DNA of 64,000 nucleotides from Enterococcus mundtii (GTDB lineage Bacteria > Bacillota > Bacilli > Lactobacillales > Enterococcaceae). The stretch's first letter is position 1, and every line of letters starts with the position of its first letter. Positions 8,206 to 17,691 of the stretch are shown here, piece after piece. The notes beneath the pieces were generated by a model, which was not told the DNA's origin, made no database searches, and was given only the letters and a program-made list of their open reading frames with translations. The position numbers were made by a program, and so were the translations under genes. The stretch spans positions 434,001 through 498,000 of the forward strand of contig NZ_AP019810.1 of NCBI RefSeq assembly GCF_013394305.1. Reading direction: 5' to 3'.

Positions 8206-9600
8206 TCAGTCCATGTCGATCATCACTTCAACCGTTTGCAGTGGTACGTCATAGAAGCGGTCTTCGCGACGCCCTAAGAAATCTTTGGCTTGTTGAGGGA
8301 ACAAGGCATAGCTTAAAAGATCTTCTGGTGATTTTGCATACTCACTGATTTCTTTTTTGAGTAGCGACAATTGAGGTGCTAGTAAATCTGCGGGTCGTTC
8401 CTGGATCACTTGTTCATCACCAATGATTGTTTGTTGGATGGCTTCAGCGATTGGTGCTGGAGGACGGCCGTACAACCCTCGAACATATTCTTTGATTTCA
8501 GTTGGGACGAGTTTATATCGCTCACCAGAAAGTACATTCATCAGCGCTTGCGTTCCTACCATTTGGGACAACGGAGTAACGAGTGGCGGAAAGCCAAGAT
8601 CTGCTCGAACTTTTGGCACTTCTGCTAATACTTCTTCATATCTCTCTTGTAATCCTTGTTCCGTCAACTGACTTAATAAATTAGATAACATACCGCCAGG
8701 CACTTGATAAATCAATGTTTTAGGTTCAATGTCCTTGACTTTAGGATTTAACATCCCTTCTTCGCGAAAACGATCTCTGATCGGATTGAAGTATTCTGCT
8801 ATTTTTGTTACTTTTTTCATATCTAGCCCTGTCTCATAGCCCATTTCTTCAAGCACCAAAGCCATTGATTCAGTTGCAGGTTGGCTCGTTCCACCCGCAA
8901 AAGAAGAGATAGCCGTATCGATGATGTCCGCCCCTGCTTCAACTGCTTTTAAATAGGTCATTTCAGCGATCCCACTTGTTGCATGGGTATGGACTTCTAA
9001 TGGTAATGGAACAGCATCTTTGATTCGACTGATCAATTTGTAACCCGTTTGCGGGGTCAATACGCCCGCCATATCTTTGATACATAACGAATCTGCTCCA
9101 GTATCCGCCATTTCTTTTGCTAACCTTACAAAATAATTGATCGTATGGATCTCACTCGTCGTATAAGAAATAGCTGTTTGGCAATGACCACCAGCTTCTT
9201 TAGCTGTCACAATAGCAGTCTGTAAATTTCGGACATCATTCAATGCGTCAAACACACGAATACTATCAATGCCATTCTTGATCGATTTCTCGACAAATTC
9301 TTTGACTACATCATCTGCGTAATTTTTGTACCCAAGGAGGTTTTGTCCTCGAAGCAACATTTGTAGCTTTGTTTGTTTGACTTGTGAACGAATCATACGC
9401 AAACGCTCCCATGGATCTTCATTTAAGAAACGTAAGCACGCATCAAAGGTAGCGCCACCCCACATCTCTAATGAATGGTAGCCTGCTTGATTCATTGTTT
9501 TCAGGATTGGCAACATGTCTGCTGTACTCATTCTTGTGGCAATCAAGCTTTGTTGCCCATCACGCAAAACGGTTTCCATCATTTGGATTTTTTTTGCCAT
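8206..9600 (-). CDS. oadA: Oxaloacetate decarboxylase alpha subunit (carboxyltransferase)
   Basis: Transfers the carboxyl group of oxaloacetate to biotin, giving pyruvate; it is the last gene of the leftward citrate operon. The 464 residues hold the DRE-TIM barrel with ETVLRDGQQS at the start, EMWGGATFDACLRF, the metal-binding HTHATSG and the conserved-carboxylase C-terminal domain. Unlike the ~590-residue one-piece enzymes of enteric bacteria, it has no biotinyl domain; the biotin carrier is the separate OadD encoded upstream. It acts with OadB, OadD and OadH at the membrane. It follows citX without a gap. Confidence 0.95.
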   Translation of the reverse strand: MAKKIQMMETVLRDGQQSLIATRMSTADMLPILKTMNQAGYHSLEMWGGATFDACLRFLNEDPWERLRMIRSQVKQTKLQMLLRGQNLLGYKNYADDVVKEFVEKSIKNGIDSIRVFDALNDVRNLQTAIVTAKEAGGHCQTAISYTTSEIHTINYFVRLAKEMADTGADSLCIKDMAGVLTPQTGYKLISRIKDAVPLPLEVHTHATSGIAEMTYLKAVEAGADIIDTAISSFAGGTSQPATESMALVLEEMGYETGLDMKKVTKIAEYFNPIRDRFREEGMLNPKVKDIEPKTLIYQVPGGMLSNLLSQLTEQGLQERYEEVLAEVPKVRADLGFPPLVTPLSQMVGTQALMNVLSGERYKLVPTEIKEYVRGLYGRPPAPIAEAIQQTIIGDEQVIQERPADLLAPQLSLLKKEISEYAKSPEDLLSYALFPQQAKDFLGRREDRFYDVPLQTVEVMIDMD

Positions 9601-10140
9601 TTACTTCCTTCCTTTCTCAACAAGTTGCTGGATATGTGTGCGTATCATTTGAAGGGAATGTTTCTGTTCGCGACTACAAACTTTGGCTACTTCGTTACAC
9701 ACGTAACATGTCCGTTGGTTATATCCCAGCATCTCGCGACTCAACTGCTGCATCTTTCCTTCTTCCCAAAAAAGTACATCAAGATCAACTAATCGACCAT
9801 AGGGGCATGTTTCTTCGAGTTCGATCATGCGCTTTTTTAGTAGCTCTTTTCTTAAAGGAAGAAGCAAAAAATACTCGTAACCTGTTTTTTTCTTACGGTA
9901 CAACTGGACCAATGGAGTGACTTCTGAAACACATTCTTCTATAGCTTCGACCACTATATGAAAGACTTGTGCGATTTCTTCTGACGTTTTGACAGGACCT
10001 GGTATATTCGTAGTTGCTGAAAGCAACACATGTTGTGGATTTGCTACCAATAATTTTCTTTGTCTTTTAGCACGGGCCTCTCTTGCGATAAGGATCTCTT
10101 CATGCGTCACAATTGGTCCATTGAATAATTTGCTACACAT
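9601..10140 (-). CDS. citX: Apo-citrate lyase phosphoribosyl-dephospho-CoA transferase CitX
   Basis: Attaches the 2'-(5''-triphosphoribosyl)-3'-dephospho-CoA prosthetic group to Ser14 of the acyl carrier subunit CitD. The protein has 179 residues and shows the family pattern: an N-terminal EILIAREARAKRQ segment, GPVKTSEEI, a central YEYFLLLP, and a C-terminal cysteine-containing TCYVCNEVAKVCSREQKH motif. It overlaps the end of citF by eight bases and abuts oadA. Its partner CitG, which makes the prosthetic-group precursor, is encoded across the divergent promoter at 18618-19514. Confidence 0.92.
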   Translation of the reverse strand: MCSKLFNGPIVTHEEILIAREARAKRQRKLLVANPQHVLLSATTNIPGPVKTSEEIAQVFHIVVEAIEECVSEVTPLVQLYRKKKTGYEYFLLLPLRKELLKKRMIELEETCPYGRLVDLDVLFWEEGKMQQLSREMLGYNQRTCYVCNEVAKVCSREQKHSLQMIRTHIQQLVEKGRK

Positions 10141-11665
10141 TTTTGACCACGTCGATCAATGTGCCATCGCGATATTCCACCAAGGCAACGATTTTTTCGC
10201 CATACTGGAGGGCTGAAGGCTCGCCAACGATGGCATATGCTTTTTGTTTAAGCTCGTCAATCGTATATTGCGGTATATCTACACCCTTAAAATACTCGAT
10301 CAGATCTTGACGTTCAGGATTGATGGCGATACCTACTTCCGTAACTAAGACATCAATGCTAGTTCCGGGAGTCACAACCGTATTGACATGATCAACAACA
10401 GTGGGTATCCGTCCACGAACGAGTGGCGTGATCACCAGGCTCATTTTACAACCCATGCTTGTATCTGGATGCCCGCCAACAGCTCCACGAATCACTCCAT
10501 CTGAACCAGTCATGACATTGACATTGTAAGCCGTATCGATTTCTAGCGCAGACACAATGGCTGTATCTAGCTGATTTACCATAGCACCTTTACTTGCTGG
10601 AGAAGCATACATACTTGCATCTATTTCATAATGTTGGTTGTTTTCACCTAAAGAAATCGCAGATAAATGATCGAAATCCTGGACATCAATAATCTTTTCT
10701 ACTAAACCTTCCTCCAGTAATTCCACCATCGCATTTGTAATTCCACCTAAAACAAAACTAGCAGTCATTTGGTCTTTCAACATTGCTTCGCGTAAAAAAC
10801 GGGTAACTGCCAGTGCCGCACCACCTGTGCCAGTTTGAAAGGAGAATCCCTGTTGATAATAAGGCGAATGAGTGATAACTTTTGCTGCATACTCTGCGAT
10901 CAAAAGTTCTTTAGGATTTTTAGTAAAGCGTGTCGCACCTTTGGCAATGCCTTCGGGATCACCTATCGCTTCCACTTCTACAACATAATCGACATCCGTC
11001 TGTGCAATACTGATTGGGATATTAGGAAAAGAAACTAATGTATCTGTGAGGATGACCACTTGATCCGCATATTTTGCATCGACCATGGCATAACCTAGTG
11101 ATCCGCAAATGGCCTTTCCAGTGGTTCCATTGGCATTTCCATATCCATCTGAACTCGTCGCCCCTAAAAAAGCGACATCAATATGCAGATCACCGGATGC
11201 AATTGCTCGCGCTCGTCCACCATGGGAACGAATGATTACTGGTTTTTCCATGATTCCTTGCGAAATCGCTGCACCTACTTTATCCCGCAAACCGCTTGTG
11301 GTAATTCCTGTCACAACGCCATTTTTTATATGATCAATCAAAGGTTCATGGACATTTGCGATTGAACTTGGTGCGATCGTGATATCTTTGATTCCTAACG
11401 AGGCAATCTCTTCCATGACCTTATTAAGTACAAAGTCTCCTTCACGGAAATGATGATGAAAAGAAATCGTCATTCCATCTTTCAGCCCTGTTTTTTCAAT
11501 GGCTTCTTTGAGACTTCCCACTATTTTTTTCTCATTTGATCGGACAGGATGGATGTTTCTACTGGCTTCCTTGTATGGTTCAATATGGTCCAACTCACCT
11601 TCGTACAGACGATGAGCAACTGTTGCTGTTTGTGGAATCTCTTTGCCAACTTTATTTACAACCAT
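10133..11665 (-). CDS. citF: Citrate lyase alpha subunit (citrate CoA-transferase)
   Basis: Swaps the acetyl group on the acyl carrier for citrate, the first half of citrate cleavage. It is 510 residues, the usual length for the family. Recognisable segments include GMTISFHHHFREGDFVL, glycine-rich FQTGTGGAALAVTRF and the C-terminal GIAINPERQDL characteristic of CitF. It lies two bases downstream of citE and overlaps citX, as in all citCDEFX operons. It acts in the cytoplasm as part of the alpha6-beta6-gamma6 complex. Confidence 0.95.
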   Translation of the reverse strand: MVVNKVGKEIPQTATVAHRLYEGELDHIEPYKEASRNIHPVRSNEKKIVGSLKEAIEKTGLKDGMTISFHHHFREGDFVLNKVMEEIASLGIKDITIAPSSIANVHEPLIDHIKNGVVTGITTSGLRDKVGAAISQGIMEKPVIIRSHGGRARAIASGDLHIDVAFLGATSSDGYGNANGTTGKAICGSLGYAMVDAKYADQVVILTDTLVSFPNIPISIAQTDVDYVVEVEAIGDPEGIAKGATRFTKNPKELLIAEYAAKVITHSPYYQQGFSFQTGTGGAALAVTRFLREAMLKDQMTASFVLGGITNAMVELLEEGLVEKIIDVQDFDHLSAISLGENNQHYEIDASMYASPASKGAMVNQLDTAIVSALEIDTAYNVNVMTGSDGVIRGAVGGHPDTSMGCKMSLVITPLVRGRIPTVVDHVNTVVTPGTSIDVLVTEVGIAINPERQDLIEYFKGVDIPQYTIDELKQKAYAIVGEPSALQYGEKIVALVEYRDGTLIDVVKNV

Positions 11666-11667
11666 TT

Positions 11668-12555
11668 CTAGATCTCCTCCTCTCTGATCAACTTCGCTGC
11701 TTTTGCAAGAGCAATCACTCTTTCTGCTCGCTCGACGATTGGTTTGTCCACCATCTTGCCATTCACAGAAATCACGCCTGAACCTTTTGCTTCCGCTTCT
11801 TGGATACCCCAGATCACTTCTTTCGCTGCTTGGATCTCTTTTTCTGTTGGTTCATAAATAGCATGGACTAATGGAATCTGACGTGGGTTGATCACTGATT
11901 TCCCATCAAAGCCTAGTTGCTTGATCAGACGAACTTCTGTTTGAAATCCCTCAAGATTTTCAACATCTGAATAGACAGTATCGATTGCTGCAATACCAGC
12001 AGCTCTGGCTGAATGAAGGATCATATTTCGGGCAAAAGACAATTCTTGCCCATCTGGGTATCGTTGGGTTTTCATATTGGTCACATAATCTTCGGCACCT
12101 AACGCGATGCCAACTAACCGTTTGGAAGCTTTAGCGATTTCTCTTGCATTCAATACCCCTTCTGCAGATTCGATCGCTGCCATCATTTTTGTGGTTCCCA
12201 TTGGGATTTGATAGGTTTCTTCCACTGAAGTGATGACCTGATCAACCTCGATGATGTCTTGTGCGGTTTCTGTTTTTGGCAAGCGAATGACATCGATCCC
12301 TGCTAATACCATTGCCTCAATGTCTTGGTCACCCCCAGCCGTCAATGCGTTGATTCGAACGACCGTTTCTACTTTGCTATAGTCAAATGTTTTTAATGCC
12401 ATATGAACGAGCAAGCGTGCCGAATCTTTTTCTTTTAAGGATACGGCGTCTTCCAAATCAAACATGAGTGAATCTGCACCGTATAATGGCGCATCTCTCA
12501 GCATCGCTGCATTTGCACCAGGGACAAACATCATCGTTCTCCTTAAACATTCCAT
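11668..12555 (-). CDS. citE: Citrate lyase beta subunit (citryl-ACP oxaloacetate-lyase)
   Basis: Cleaves citryl-ACP to acetyl-ACP and oxaloacetate. The 295-residue HpcH/HpaI-type TIM barrel begins [16 protein letters not shown] and contains [10 protein letters not shown] (magnesium-binding), the RINAL loop, [17 protein letters not shown] and ALGAEDY, as expected. The frame is open six codons further upstream, but ATG 12555 has GAAGGAGATC at good spacing. It overlaps the 3' end of citD by 13 bases, which implies translational coupling of the gamma and beta subunits. Confidence 0.95.
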   Translation of the reverse strand: MECLRRTMMFVPGANAAMLRDAPLYGADSLMFDLEDAVSLKEKDSARLLVHMALKTFDYSKVETVVRINALTAGGDQDIEAMVLAGIDVIRLPKTETAQDIIEVDQVITSVEETYQIPMGTTKMMAAIESAEGVLNAREIAKASKRLVGIALGAEDYVTNMKTQRYPDGQELSFARNMILHSARAAGIAAIDTVYSDVENLEGFQTEVRLIKQLGFDGKSVINPRQIPLVHAIYEPTEKEIQAAKEVIWGIQEAEAKGSGVISVNGKMVDKPIVERAERVIALAKAAKLIREEEI

Positions 12556-12851
12556 GAATTGATCTCCTTCCAATCATAGCGCTCTTGCTTTCCAGCTCGA
12601 TGGACTGCTGTAATCGTCCTTGCCTGGATCGTGCAATCAAGCGCACCTTTATCGACAGCTGTTACTTTGGCGGCTTCAATGCCTAACTGTTGAAGGGTGT
12701 CCATAATGACTTTTCTGATTTGGTGACCAAATTGTTTTTCGACATTGCTTGTCAAGGAAAGTTCAATGCCTTTTTCTATCTTTGGATCGATCGTGATCAT
12801 GATATCACTGGATTCAATTGTTCCAGCCACTGCACTTTGATAAATTTTCAC
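12543..12851 (-). CDS. citD: Citrate lyase acyl carrier protein (gamma subunit)
   Basis: Small 102-residue carrier that holds the acetyl or citryl group on a phosphoribosyl-dephospho-CoA arm. The modified serine is residue 14 in the motif [11 protein letters not shown], as in the family. CitC acetylates the arm, CitX attaches it, and CitF and CitE work on the bound substrate. Its start overlaps the last codons of citC by four bases and its end overlaps citE. Confidence 0.95.
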   Translation of the reverse strand: MKIYQSAVAGTIESSDIMITIDPKIEKGIELSLTSNVEKQFGHQIRKVIMDTLQQLGIEAAKVTAVDKGALDCTIQARTITAVHRAGKQERYDWKEINSWNV

Positions 12852-13858
12852 TTCCTGTCACCTCTATTACGTTTATGATTTTTGATATAGTTATAAGTCG
12901 AAGCAGGCAAATACGCTTGTAATGTCTGCAAGTCATCTTCTTGTAAGGCTTTTCGGACTTTTGTTGCACTGATTGCTACTCTTTTGATACGTTTGCGTGG
13001 TAGGACGATCAAAGAAAGCGATTCTCCAAATACCTTTTTCAACGTTTCATTATAGATTTCAGTTATCTTAGAGTAGGGTTCTTCACCGACAAACCGATTT
13101 TCAATTTTAAGTATCGGTGCGATTTTTTCTTTAAAAAGTAGCGCATCCAAAGTACCTTGCGCTTTTGCCGCTTCTTCTGTAGCATGTTCCTTTAAAAAAT
13201 AGGCAGGAAATGTGGCGGAAGAAATCAGATAATCTTCAGTCGGCAAAATCGTGACATTTTTTACATGCGCGACCCCTTGCTTGACCATTTCGAACCGTTC
13301 AGAAAAGGAAAATTCTGAACAATCTTCTGAAAGGATAAAAAGGTAGACTTGGTCTGCTTGTTTGGCTGCGCACTCCACCAAGTACTGATGTCCTTTTGTA
13401 AAAGGATTGGCATTCATCACAATCCCACAGCCTGTACCTTTTTTCTTTTTTGCCTTCAACATGGCAAGATAATCTTGAAAGTCAGGTGTACCTTGTTCCA
13501 TAAACAATATGGTTTCAGTGGCAATGATCTCTTTAAATCCCATAGCATGAAAAATGGAGTGATTACTAGGATCTGTGTAGACAAAGAAATGCCTTTTGTT
13601 TTCTTCGGATAAATGATCAATTAATTGCTGAACGAGCTTCGTCAACAAATTTTCTGATTGGAAATCTTTCGCAACAGCCAAATATTTTAAAATATTACGC
13701 TCATAAGAACCGGTGGCAATCAGCTGCTCTTCTTGATAGATCCCAACGGTATAGTCAACCTTTTCATTCAATGTGAGACCGGATTTTTCGATCAGCTCCA
13801 GCCATTGTTGATAGACTTGAGCGTCCTTTTCCAACCATAATCTTTTGATTGTATACAT
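12848..13858 (-). CDS. citC: [Citrate (pro-3S)-lyase] ligase (acetate:HS-citrate lyase ligase)
   Basis: Activates citrate lyase by acetylating the carrier arm, using ATP and acetate. Of the 336 residues, the N-terminal part (about 1-130) is a GNAT-like domain. The C-terminal part is a nucleotidyltransferase fold starting at [14 protein letters not shown], with [12 protein letters not shown] and the late [10 protein letters not shown] motif. ATG 13858 is preferred over TTG 13864, since AAGAAGG lies eight bases upstream. It is directly preceded by the OadG-like micro-gene (16-base gap). Confidence 0.93.
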   Translation of the reverse strand: MYTIKRLWLEKDAQVYQQWLELIEKSGLTLNEKVDYTVGIYQEEQLIATGSYERNILKYLAVAKDFQSENLLTKLVQQLIDHLSEENKRHFFVYTDPSNHSIFHAMGFKEIIATETILFMEQGTPDFQDYLAMLKAKKKKGTGCGIVMNANPFTKGHQYLVECAAKQADQVYLFILSEDCSEFSFSERFEMVKQGVAHVKNVTILPTEDYLISSATFPAYFLKEHATEEAAKAQGTLDALLFKEKIAPILKIENRFVGEEPYSKITEIYNETLKKVFGESLSLIVLPRKRIKRVAISATKVRKALQEDDLQTLQAYLPASTYNYIKNHKRNRGDRK

Positions 13859-13874
13859 GTACAAGACCTTCTTT

Positions 13875-14000
13875 TTATTTTCTTACTGGAAACAAGCGAC
13901 TCAATAGCATCGAAGCAAGATAAATGATCAAGATAACAACGAATACGCCACCCCATCCTAAAACTAGTAGTTCAAGAGATTTGATTAACTCTGCTGACAT
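13875..14000 (-). CDS. OadG-like single-helix membrane subunit (41 aa)
   Basis: Short gene between oadB and citC. It starts ATG 14000, preceded by AGAAAGGAG seven bases upstream, and ends TAA 13875. The 41-residue product starts MSAELIKSLELLV, has one strong membrane helix (LGWGGVFVVILIIYLASML, about residues 14-32) and ends in a basic SRLFPVRK tail. The pattern of a short polar N-terminus followed by LGxGxVFxxL inside the helix is that of the gamma subunit (OadG, OAD_gamma family) of sodium-pumping decarboxylases, reduced to its helix. It probably anchors or assembles the OadA-OadB complex. The strong ribosome-binding site, tight spacing and operon position make it a real gene. Confidence 0.75.
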   Translation of the reverse strand: MSAELIKSLELLVLGWGGVFVVILIIYLASMLLSRLFPVRK

Positions 14001-14015
14001 CGTTTTTCTCCTTTC

Positions 14016-15131
14016 TTATACCAATAAGGCGAGCAATAAGCCGCCGGCAATCACTGAAGCAATCTGACCAGATACATTGGCTCCAGCTGCGTGCATCAAA
14101 ATAAAGTTCTGTGGGTCTTCTTCTGTTGCCATTTTCTGAATGACGCGACTAGACATTGGAAAAGCAGAGATTCCTGCTGCTCCGATCATTGGATTGATTT
14201 TCTCTTTTCGGAATAAATTTAACAATTTAGCAAACAATACTCCACCGATCGAGTCCATAATGAAAGCAACCAGCCCTAGACCGATAACCATCAACGTATC
14301 GATCTGTAAAAATTCTTCATACTGCATTTTGACCGAAATGGCGATCCCTAATAATATGCTGATGAGATTGACTAACTCATTCTGAGCAGTGATCGACAAA
14401 CGATCCAATACCCCACATTCTCGTAACAAATTTCCAAACATCAAAAACCCAACAAGTGGCAGAGAGACAGGCGCAATCAAACCAGCGACGACTGAAATAA
14501 CTAAAGGAAAAAGGATTTTTGCTGTTTGCGACACTTCCCCTGCACGATAATTCATTCGAATACGTCGCTCTTTTTTAGTCGTCACAGCTTTGATCGCAAC
14601 TGGCTGAATGATTGGCACGAGGGCCATATACGAATAGGCAGCCACCATGATGGCACCCATATATTTCGAATTCAACGTGTTCGCGACAAAAATGGAAGTT
14701 GGTCCATCCGCTGCTCCGATGATGCCAATAGAAGCTGCATCATTCAAATCAAAACCTAATAGGATCGCTACGATGATCGTAAAGAAAATCCCAAATTGTG
14801 CGGCGGCTCCAAAAAGTAATAAAAATGGATTTTGTAACAAGGGACCGAAATCGATCATTGCACCAATACCAATGAATAATAAGAGCGGAAATAGCTCCGT
14901 CGTAATCCCCATATCAAACAAAATTTGGAACGCGCCGGCCTCACCACCGGCACTCAGCACACCTGAATTAGGGAAATTAACTAAGATCGTACCTAACCCC
15001 ATCGGTACGAGTAACGTTGGTTCATATTCTTTTTTTATCCCAAGGTACATGAGGACTCCGCCAATCACCATCATCACGATGCGTCCCGGCTCTTGCCCCA
15101 TGCCAATAACTCCTTCAATAAGTGTTTCCAC
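14016..15131 (-). CDS. oadB: Oxaloacetate decarboxylase beta subunit (Na+-translocating membrane subunit)
   Basis: Integral membrane protein that decarboxylates carboxybiotin and couples this to Na+ export. The 371 residues form many hydrophobic segments. Hallmarks are FIGIGAMIDFGPLLQNP, the GIIGAADGPTSIF segment with the functional aspartate of the family, and the C-terminal MHAAGANVSGQIASVIAGG. The frame opens at GTG 15140, but GTG 15131 has GGAAG at proper distance, while the first GTG overlaps that site. It lies between oadD and the OadG-like micro-gene. Confidence 0.95.
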   Translation of the reverse strand: METLIEGVIGMGQEPGRIVMMVIGGVLMYLGIKKEYEPTLLVPMGLGTILVNFPNSGVLSAGGEAGAFQILFDMGITTELFPLLLFIGIGAMIDFGPLLQNPFLLLFGAAAQFGIFFTIIVAILLGFDLNDAASIGIIGAADGPTSIFVANTLNSKYMGAIMVAAYSYMALVPIIQPVAIKAVTTKKERRIRMNYRAGEVSQTAKILFPLVISVVAGLIAPVSLPLVGFLMFGNLLRECGVLDRLSITAQNELVNLISILLGIAISVKMQYEEFLQIDTLMVIGLGLVAFIMDSIGGVLFAKLLNLFRKEKINPMIGAAGISAFPMSSRVIQKMATEEDPQNFILMHAAGANVSGQIASVIAGGLLLALLV

Positions 15132-15203
15132 AGATGTCACTTCCTTTTACTTAATACTGAATACCAAGAGTCACCAAAATGACTCTACTCTCAAAGCGAA
15201 CAT

Positions 15204-15599
15204 TTAACTAATCGTGATAAGTGGATCACCAGGATTCACCATTTCTCCTTGACTGATATGGATTCCAGTCACTTGACCAGCTTTTCCAGCAACGATTTCA
15301 TTTTCCATTTTCATCGCTTCTAAAATCATCAAAGGTTGATTGATTTCCACTACCTCCCCAACTGTAACTAATAAACGAGAAATCGTGCCTGGCATCGGCG
15401 AAGTCATCGCATCCGCTCCCGCTCCGACTGAGGATTTCGTTTCTGGTACAGTTGTTGAGACCTCTGATGGTATGACCGCTTCAACTGGTGTAGATCGTTC
15501 TGGTGTTGGAACTGGATTCGTTTGCGGACTTCCACCGATTTCTTCCATTTCCACTAAATATTCTTTTCCATCAATTGAGATTTTGAATTTCCGCAACAT
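15204..15599 (-). CDS. oadD: Biotin carboxyl carrier subunit of oxaloacetate decarboxylase
   Basis: Free-standing biotinyl protein of 131 residues. After a short N-terminal strand domain (KFKISIDGKEYLVEMEE) there is a Pro/Thr/Ser-rich linker (about 25-65), then a biotinyl-lipoyl domain with EAMKMEN, whose lysine 97 is the biotin site. It replaces the C-terminal biotin domain missing from OadA and shuttles the carboxyl group to OadB. It sits 19 bases downstream of oadH; a gap of about 70 bases separates it from oadB. Confidence 0.93.
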   Translation of the reverse strand: MLRKFKISIDGKEYLVEMEEIGGSPQTNPVPTPERSTPVEAVIPSEVSTTVPETKSSVGAGADAMTSPMPGTISRLLVTVGEVVEINQPLMILEAMKMENEIVAGKAGQVTGIHISQGEMVNPGDPLITIS

Positions 15600-15618
15600 T
15601 TTTTCTCCTCCAAAACAT

Positions 15619-15939
15619 TTATTTTTTGGCTATTTTTCGTATAATAAACTGACTATTTGGATTGACTCCCGCTGCTACACCTGTAGCAATCAGTGAAACC
15701 AAAATTGCTTCCGGATTTCTCTGCTTGATTTTTTTGATAATGAATCGACTCTCCGGATCATATTCTGCTGCTAAACTTGCAGCTACCACGCTGACAAGCT
15801 GAATATCAGCTGGCGCAGCATCAATATATGCAGGAACCGGTTTCATTTTTTCTGGCTTTTCATTGTCTCTTTCTACTATTGTGGGATTGGGCTTCACTGC
15901 TGGTTGTTGCTTCTTTCTTCGTTTTGTAAACAGCCACAT
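15619..15939 (-). CDS. oadH: OadH-type accessory subunit of the enterococcal oxaloacetate decarboxylase
   Basis: First gene of the leftward operon, 106 residues from ATG 15939, which has AAAGGAG eight bases upstream (an open frame further upstream has no such signal). The short hydrophobic N-terminus MWLF is followed by a basic stretch KRRKKQQ and a Pro-rich linker. Two similar C-terminal blocks follow: VVAASLAAEYDPESRFIIKK and ATGVAAGVNPNSQFIIRK, a visible internal duplication. In E. faecalis the order oadH-oadD-oadB heads this operon, and OadH is reported as a needed subunit. The assignment rests on gene order and size as remembered, so the name is moderately sure. Confidence 0.7.
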   Translation of the reverse strand: MWLFTKRRKKQQPAVKPNPTIVERDNEKPEKMKPVPAYIDAAPADIQLVSVVAASLAAEYDPESRFIIKKIKQRNPEAILVSLIATGVAAGVNPNSQFIIRKIAKK

Positions 15940-16338
15940 ACTTCTTGCTCCTTTCTTCTTTTCTGTCCTTATTTTTATTATAGGATGATTCAACCAATTA
16001 TGTTTTCCAAACTGATATAAGATTGTTTTTTTGTTGTTTCTTTTTCTTGAATCAGGCAAAAAAAGCAATACAAACATTGATATAAAAGCTTTTTCCAATG
16101 AATTAATGTTCTGTTAAGGTACTATTAAGCATTCGATAAGATTAGGTAGACCAAATTGTTTTTTTCATGTTCTTTTTTCTTACTTCATCTATCTTCCCTT
16201 TAAAATATTGCTTATCCTAGAGTCGTCAAGGAGGCGTCAATTTTAGAAACACACAACTCTTTCTGTCCTAAGAATAATTTTCTACCCATCTAATTTTGAT
16301 ACCGCTTATAAACAATGCAATCAGAAAAGGAGAAGCGT
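15940..16338. promoter_or_regulatory. Divergent regulatory region of the citrate locus
   Basis: About 400 AT-rich bases separate oadH (leftward) and the citrate transporter gene (rightward), the place where CitO is known to act in E. faecalis. I could not define -35/-10 boxes or CitO operators with confidence. TAAAAT at 16201-16206 is a possible rightward -10 box. A weak cre-like sequence (TGATACCGCTTATAAACA, near 16297) has two mismatches to the usual consensus and is not claimed as a site. Confidence 0.5.
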
Positions 16339-17685
16339 ATGTTACTAACCGTTTTATCTTATGCAATGATCATTATCTTCATGTATGTCATCATGAAAAA
16401 GAAAATGTCCCCTTTTACTTCCCTTGTGGTTATTCCACTTTTATTTACCTTAATTGCAATGATTTCTGGTGCTTCAAAGAAAGGAAATATTGGCGATTTT
16501 GTATTAGAAGGCATCAAAACAACTTCAAATACAGGAATCATGCTATTATTTGCCATTTTATATTTTTCAATCATGTTAGACGCTGGTCTATTTGATCCAA
16601 TCACTAAAAAAATGATTTATTTTGCCAAAGGCGATCCGATGAAAGTTTTAATGGCAACTGCGATCGTTGCCGCAACCGTTTCGCTGAATGGCGATGGGAC
16701 AACGACTACGTTGATTTGCTGTTCCGCTTTTATTCCTATCTATAAAAAATTAAACATGAAAATGATGAACTTAGGGGTATTGATCATTCTTCAAAATACC
16801 ATCATGAATCTATTACCTTGGGGTGGACCGACCGCTCGAGCGATGGCAGTATTGGAAGTCGATGCGGATATCTTGTCTTACCTAGCTCCTGGAATGATCT
16901 TGTCTTTGCTTTATGTCATTTTTTTCGTTGCACGCCGGATGGGAAAACAAGAACGTGACCGTTTAGGTATTACCCAATTATCAAATGAGGAAATTGAAGA
17001 AATCACTAAAATCACCGATCCTGAAACAGTCAAAATGCGCTGTCCTAAAAATTTTGTATTCAATGGGATACTCACGATCGTGTTGATTGCCTGGTTGGTT
17101 GCAAGCTCGTTTATCTCTTCGATTGCCTTACCACCTCTTTTATTATTTTTAGTAGGAACATGCATTGCCTTAATGGTCAATTACCCTAATCTAAAAGATC
17201 AATCCGCCCGTATTGGTGCAAATGGTGGCGATGCAGTGCAAGTCGTGATTTTAGTTTTTGCAGCAGGAGTTTTCATGGGGCTTTTCCAAGGTTCCGGTAT
17301 GGCTGAAGCACTCGCGAATAGCTTTACTTATCTCATTCCAAAACAACTAGCAGGATTCTGGGGATTAGTCATTGCGTTGATTTCAGCGCCCGGTACTTTC
17401 TTTATTTCAAATGACGGTTTTTATTTCGGTGTATTACCCGTTTTAGCAGAAGCCGGACATACCTATGGCTTTACGAATATGCAAATGGCTCTCGCCTCTT
17501 TGATGGGTCAAGCCTTCCATTTGCTCAGTCCTTTAGTCGCTTTTATCTATCTTTTGTTACGTTTGACCGGATTGGATATGGGGAAATGGCAACGAGAAGC
17601 TGGAAAATATGCCTTGGGTATTTTTACTATTTTTGTCGTCACAATTATTCTTTTTGGCTATATGCCATTTTATATTTCCCAATAA
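16339..17685 (+). CDS. citH: Citrate transporter, CitMHS family
   Basis: Secondary transporter of metal-citrate complexes, 448 residues with about 11-12 hydrophobic segments. Family-typical parts are SLNGDGTTTTLICCSAFIPI, NLLPWGGPTARA and the C-terminal ISNDGFYFGVLP and GQAFHLLSPL. ATG 16339 is preferred over the upstream in-frame ATG 16315, since AAAAGGAG at 16326-16332 is correctly spaced. It is the first gene of the rightward unit (transporter, citO, citG), which brings citrate to the lyase encoded on the opposite strand. Confidence 0.9.
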   Translation: MLLTVLSYAMIIIFMYVIMKKKMSPFTSLVVIPLLFTLIAMISGASKKGNIGDFVLEGIKTTSNTGIMLLFAILYFSIMLDAGLFDPITKKMIYFAKGDPMKVLMATAIVAATVSLNGDGTTTTLICCSAFIPIYKKLNMKMMNLGVLIILQNTIMNLLPWGGPTARAMAVLEVDADILSYLAPGMILSLLYVIFFVARRMGKQERDRLGITQLSNEEIEEITKITDPETVKMRCPKNFVFNGILTIVLIAWLVASSFISSIALPPLLLFLVGTCIALMVNYPNLKDQSARIGANGGDAVQVVILVFAAGVFMGLFQGSGMAEALANSFTYLIPKQLAGFWGLVIALISAPGTFFISNDGFYFGVLPVLAEAGHTYGFTNMQMALASLMGQAFHLLSPLVAFIYLLLRLTGLDMGKWQREAGKYALGIFTIFVVTIILFGYMPFYISQ

Positions 17686-17691
17686 AAACAA

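Noticed and set aside
16295-16314. cre-like catabolite site before the citrate transporter gene
   Set aside because: Two mismatches to the usual consensus and poor symmetry; too weak to claim.
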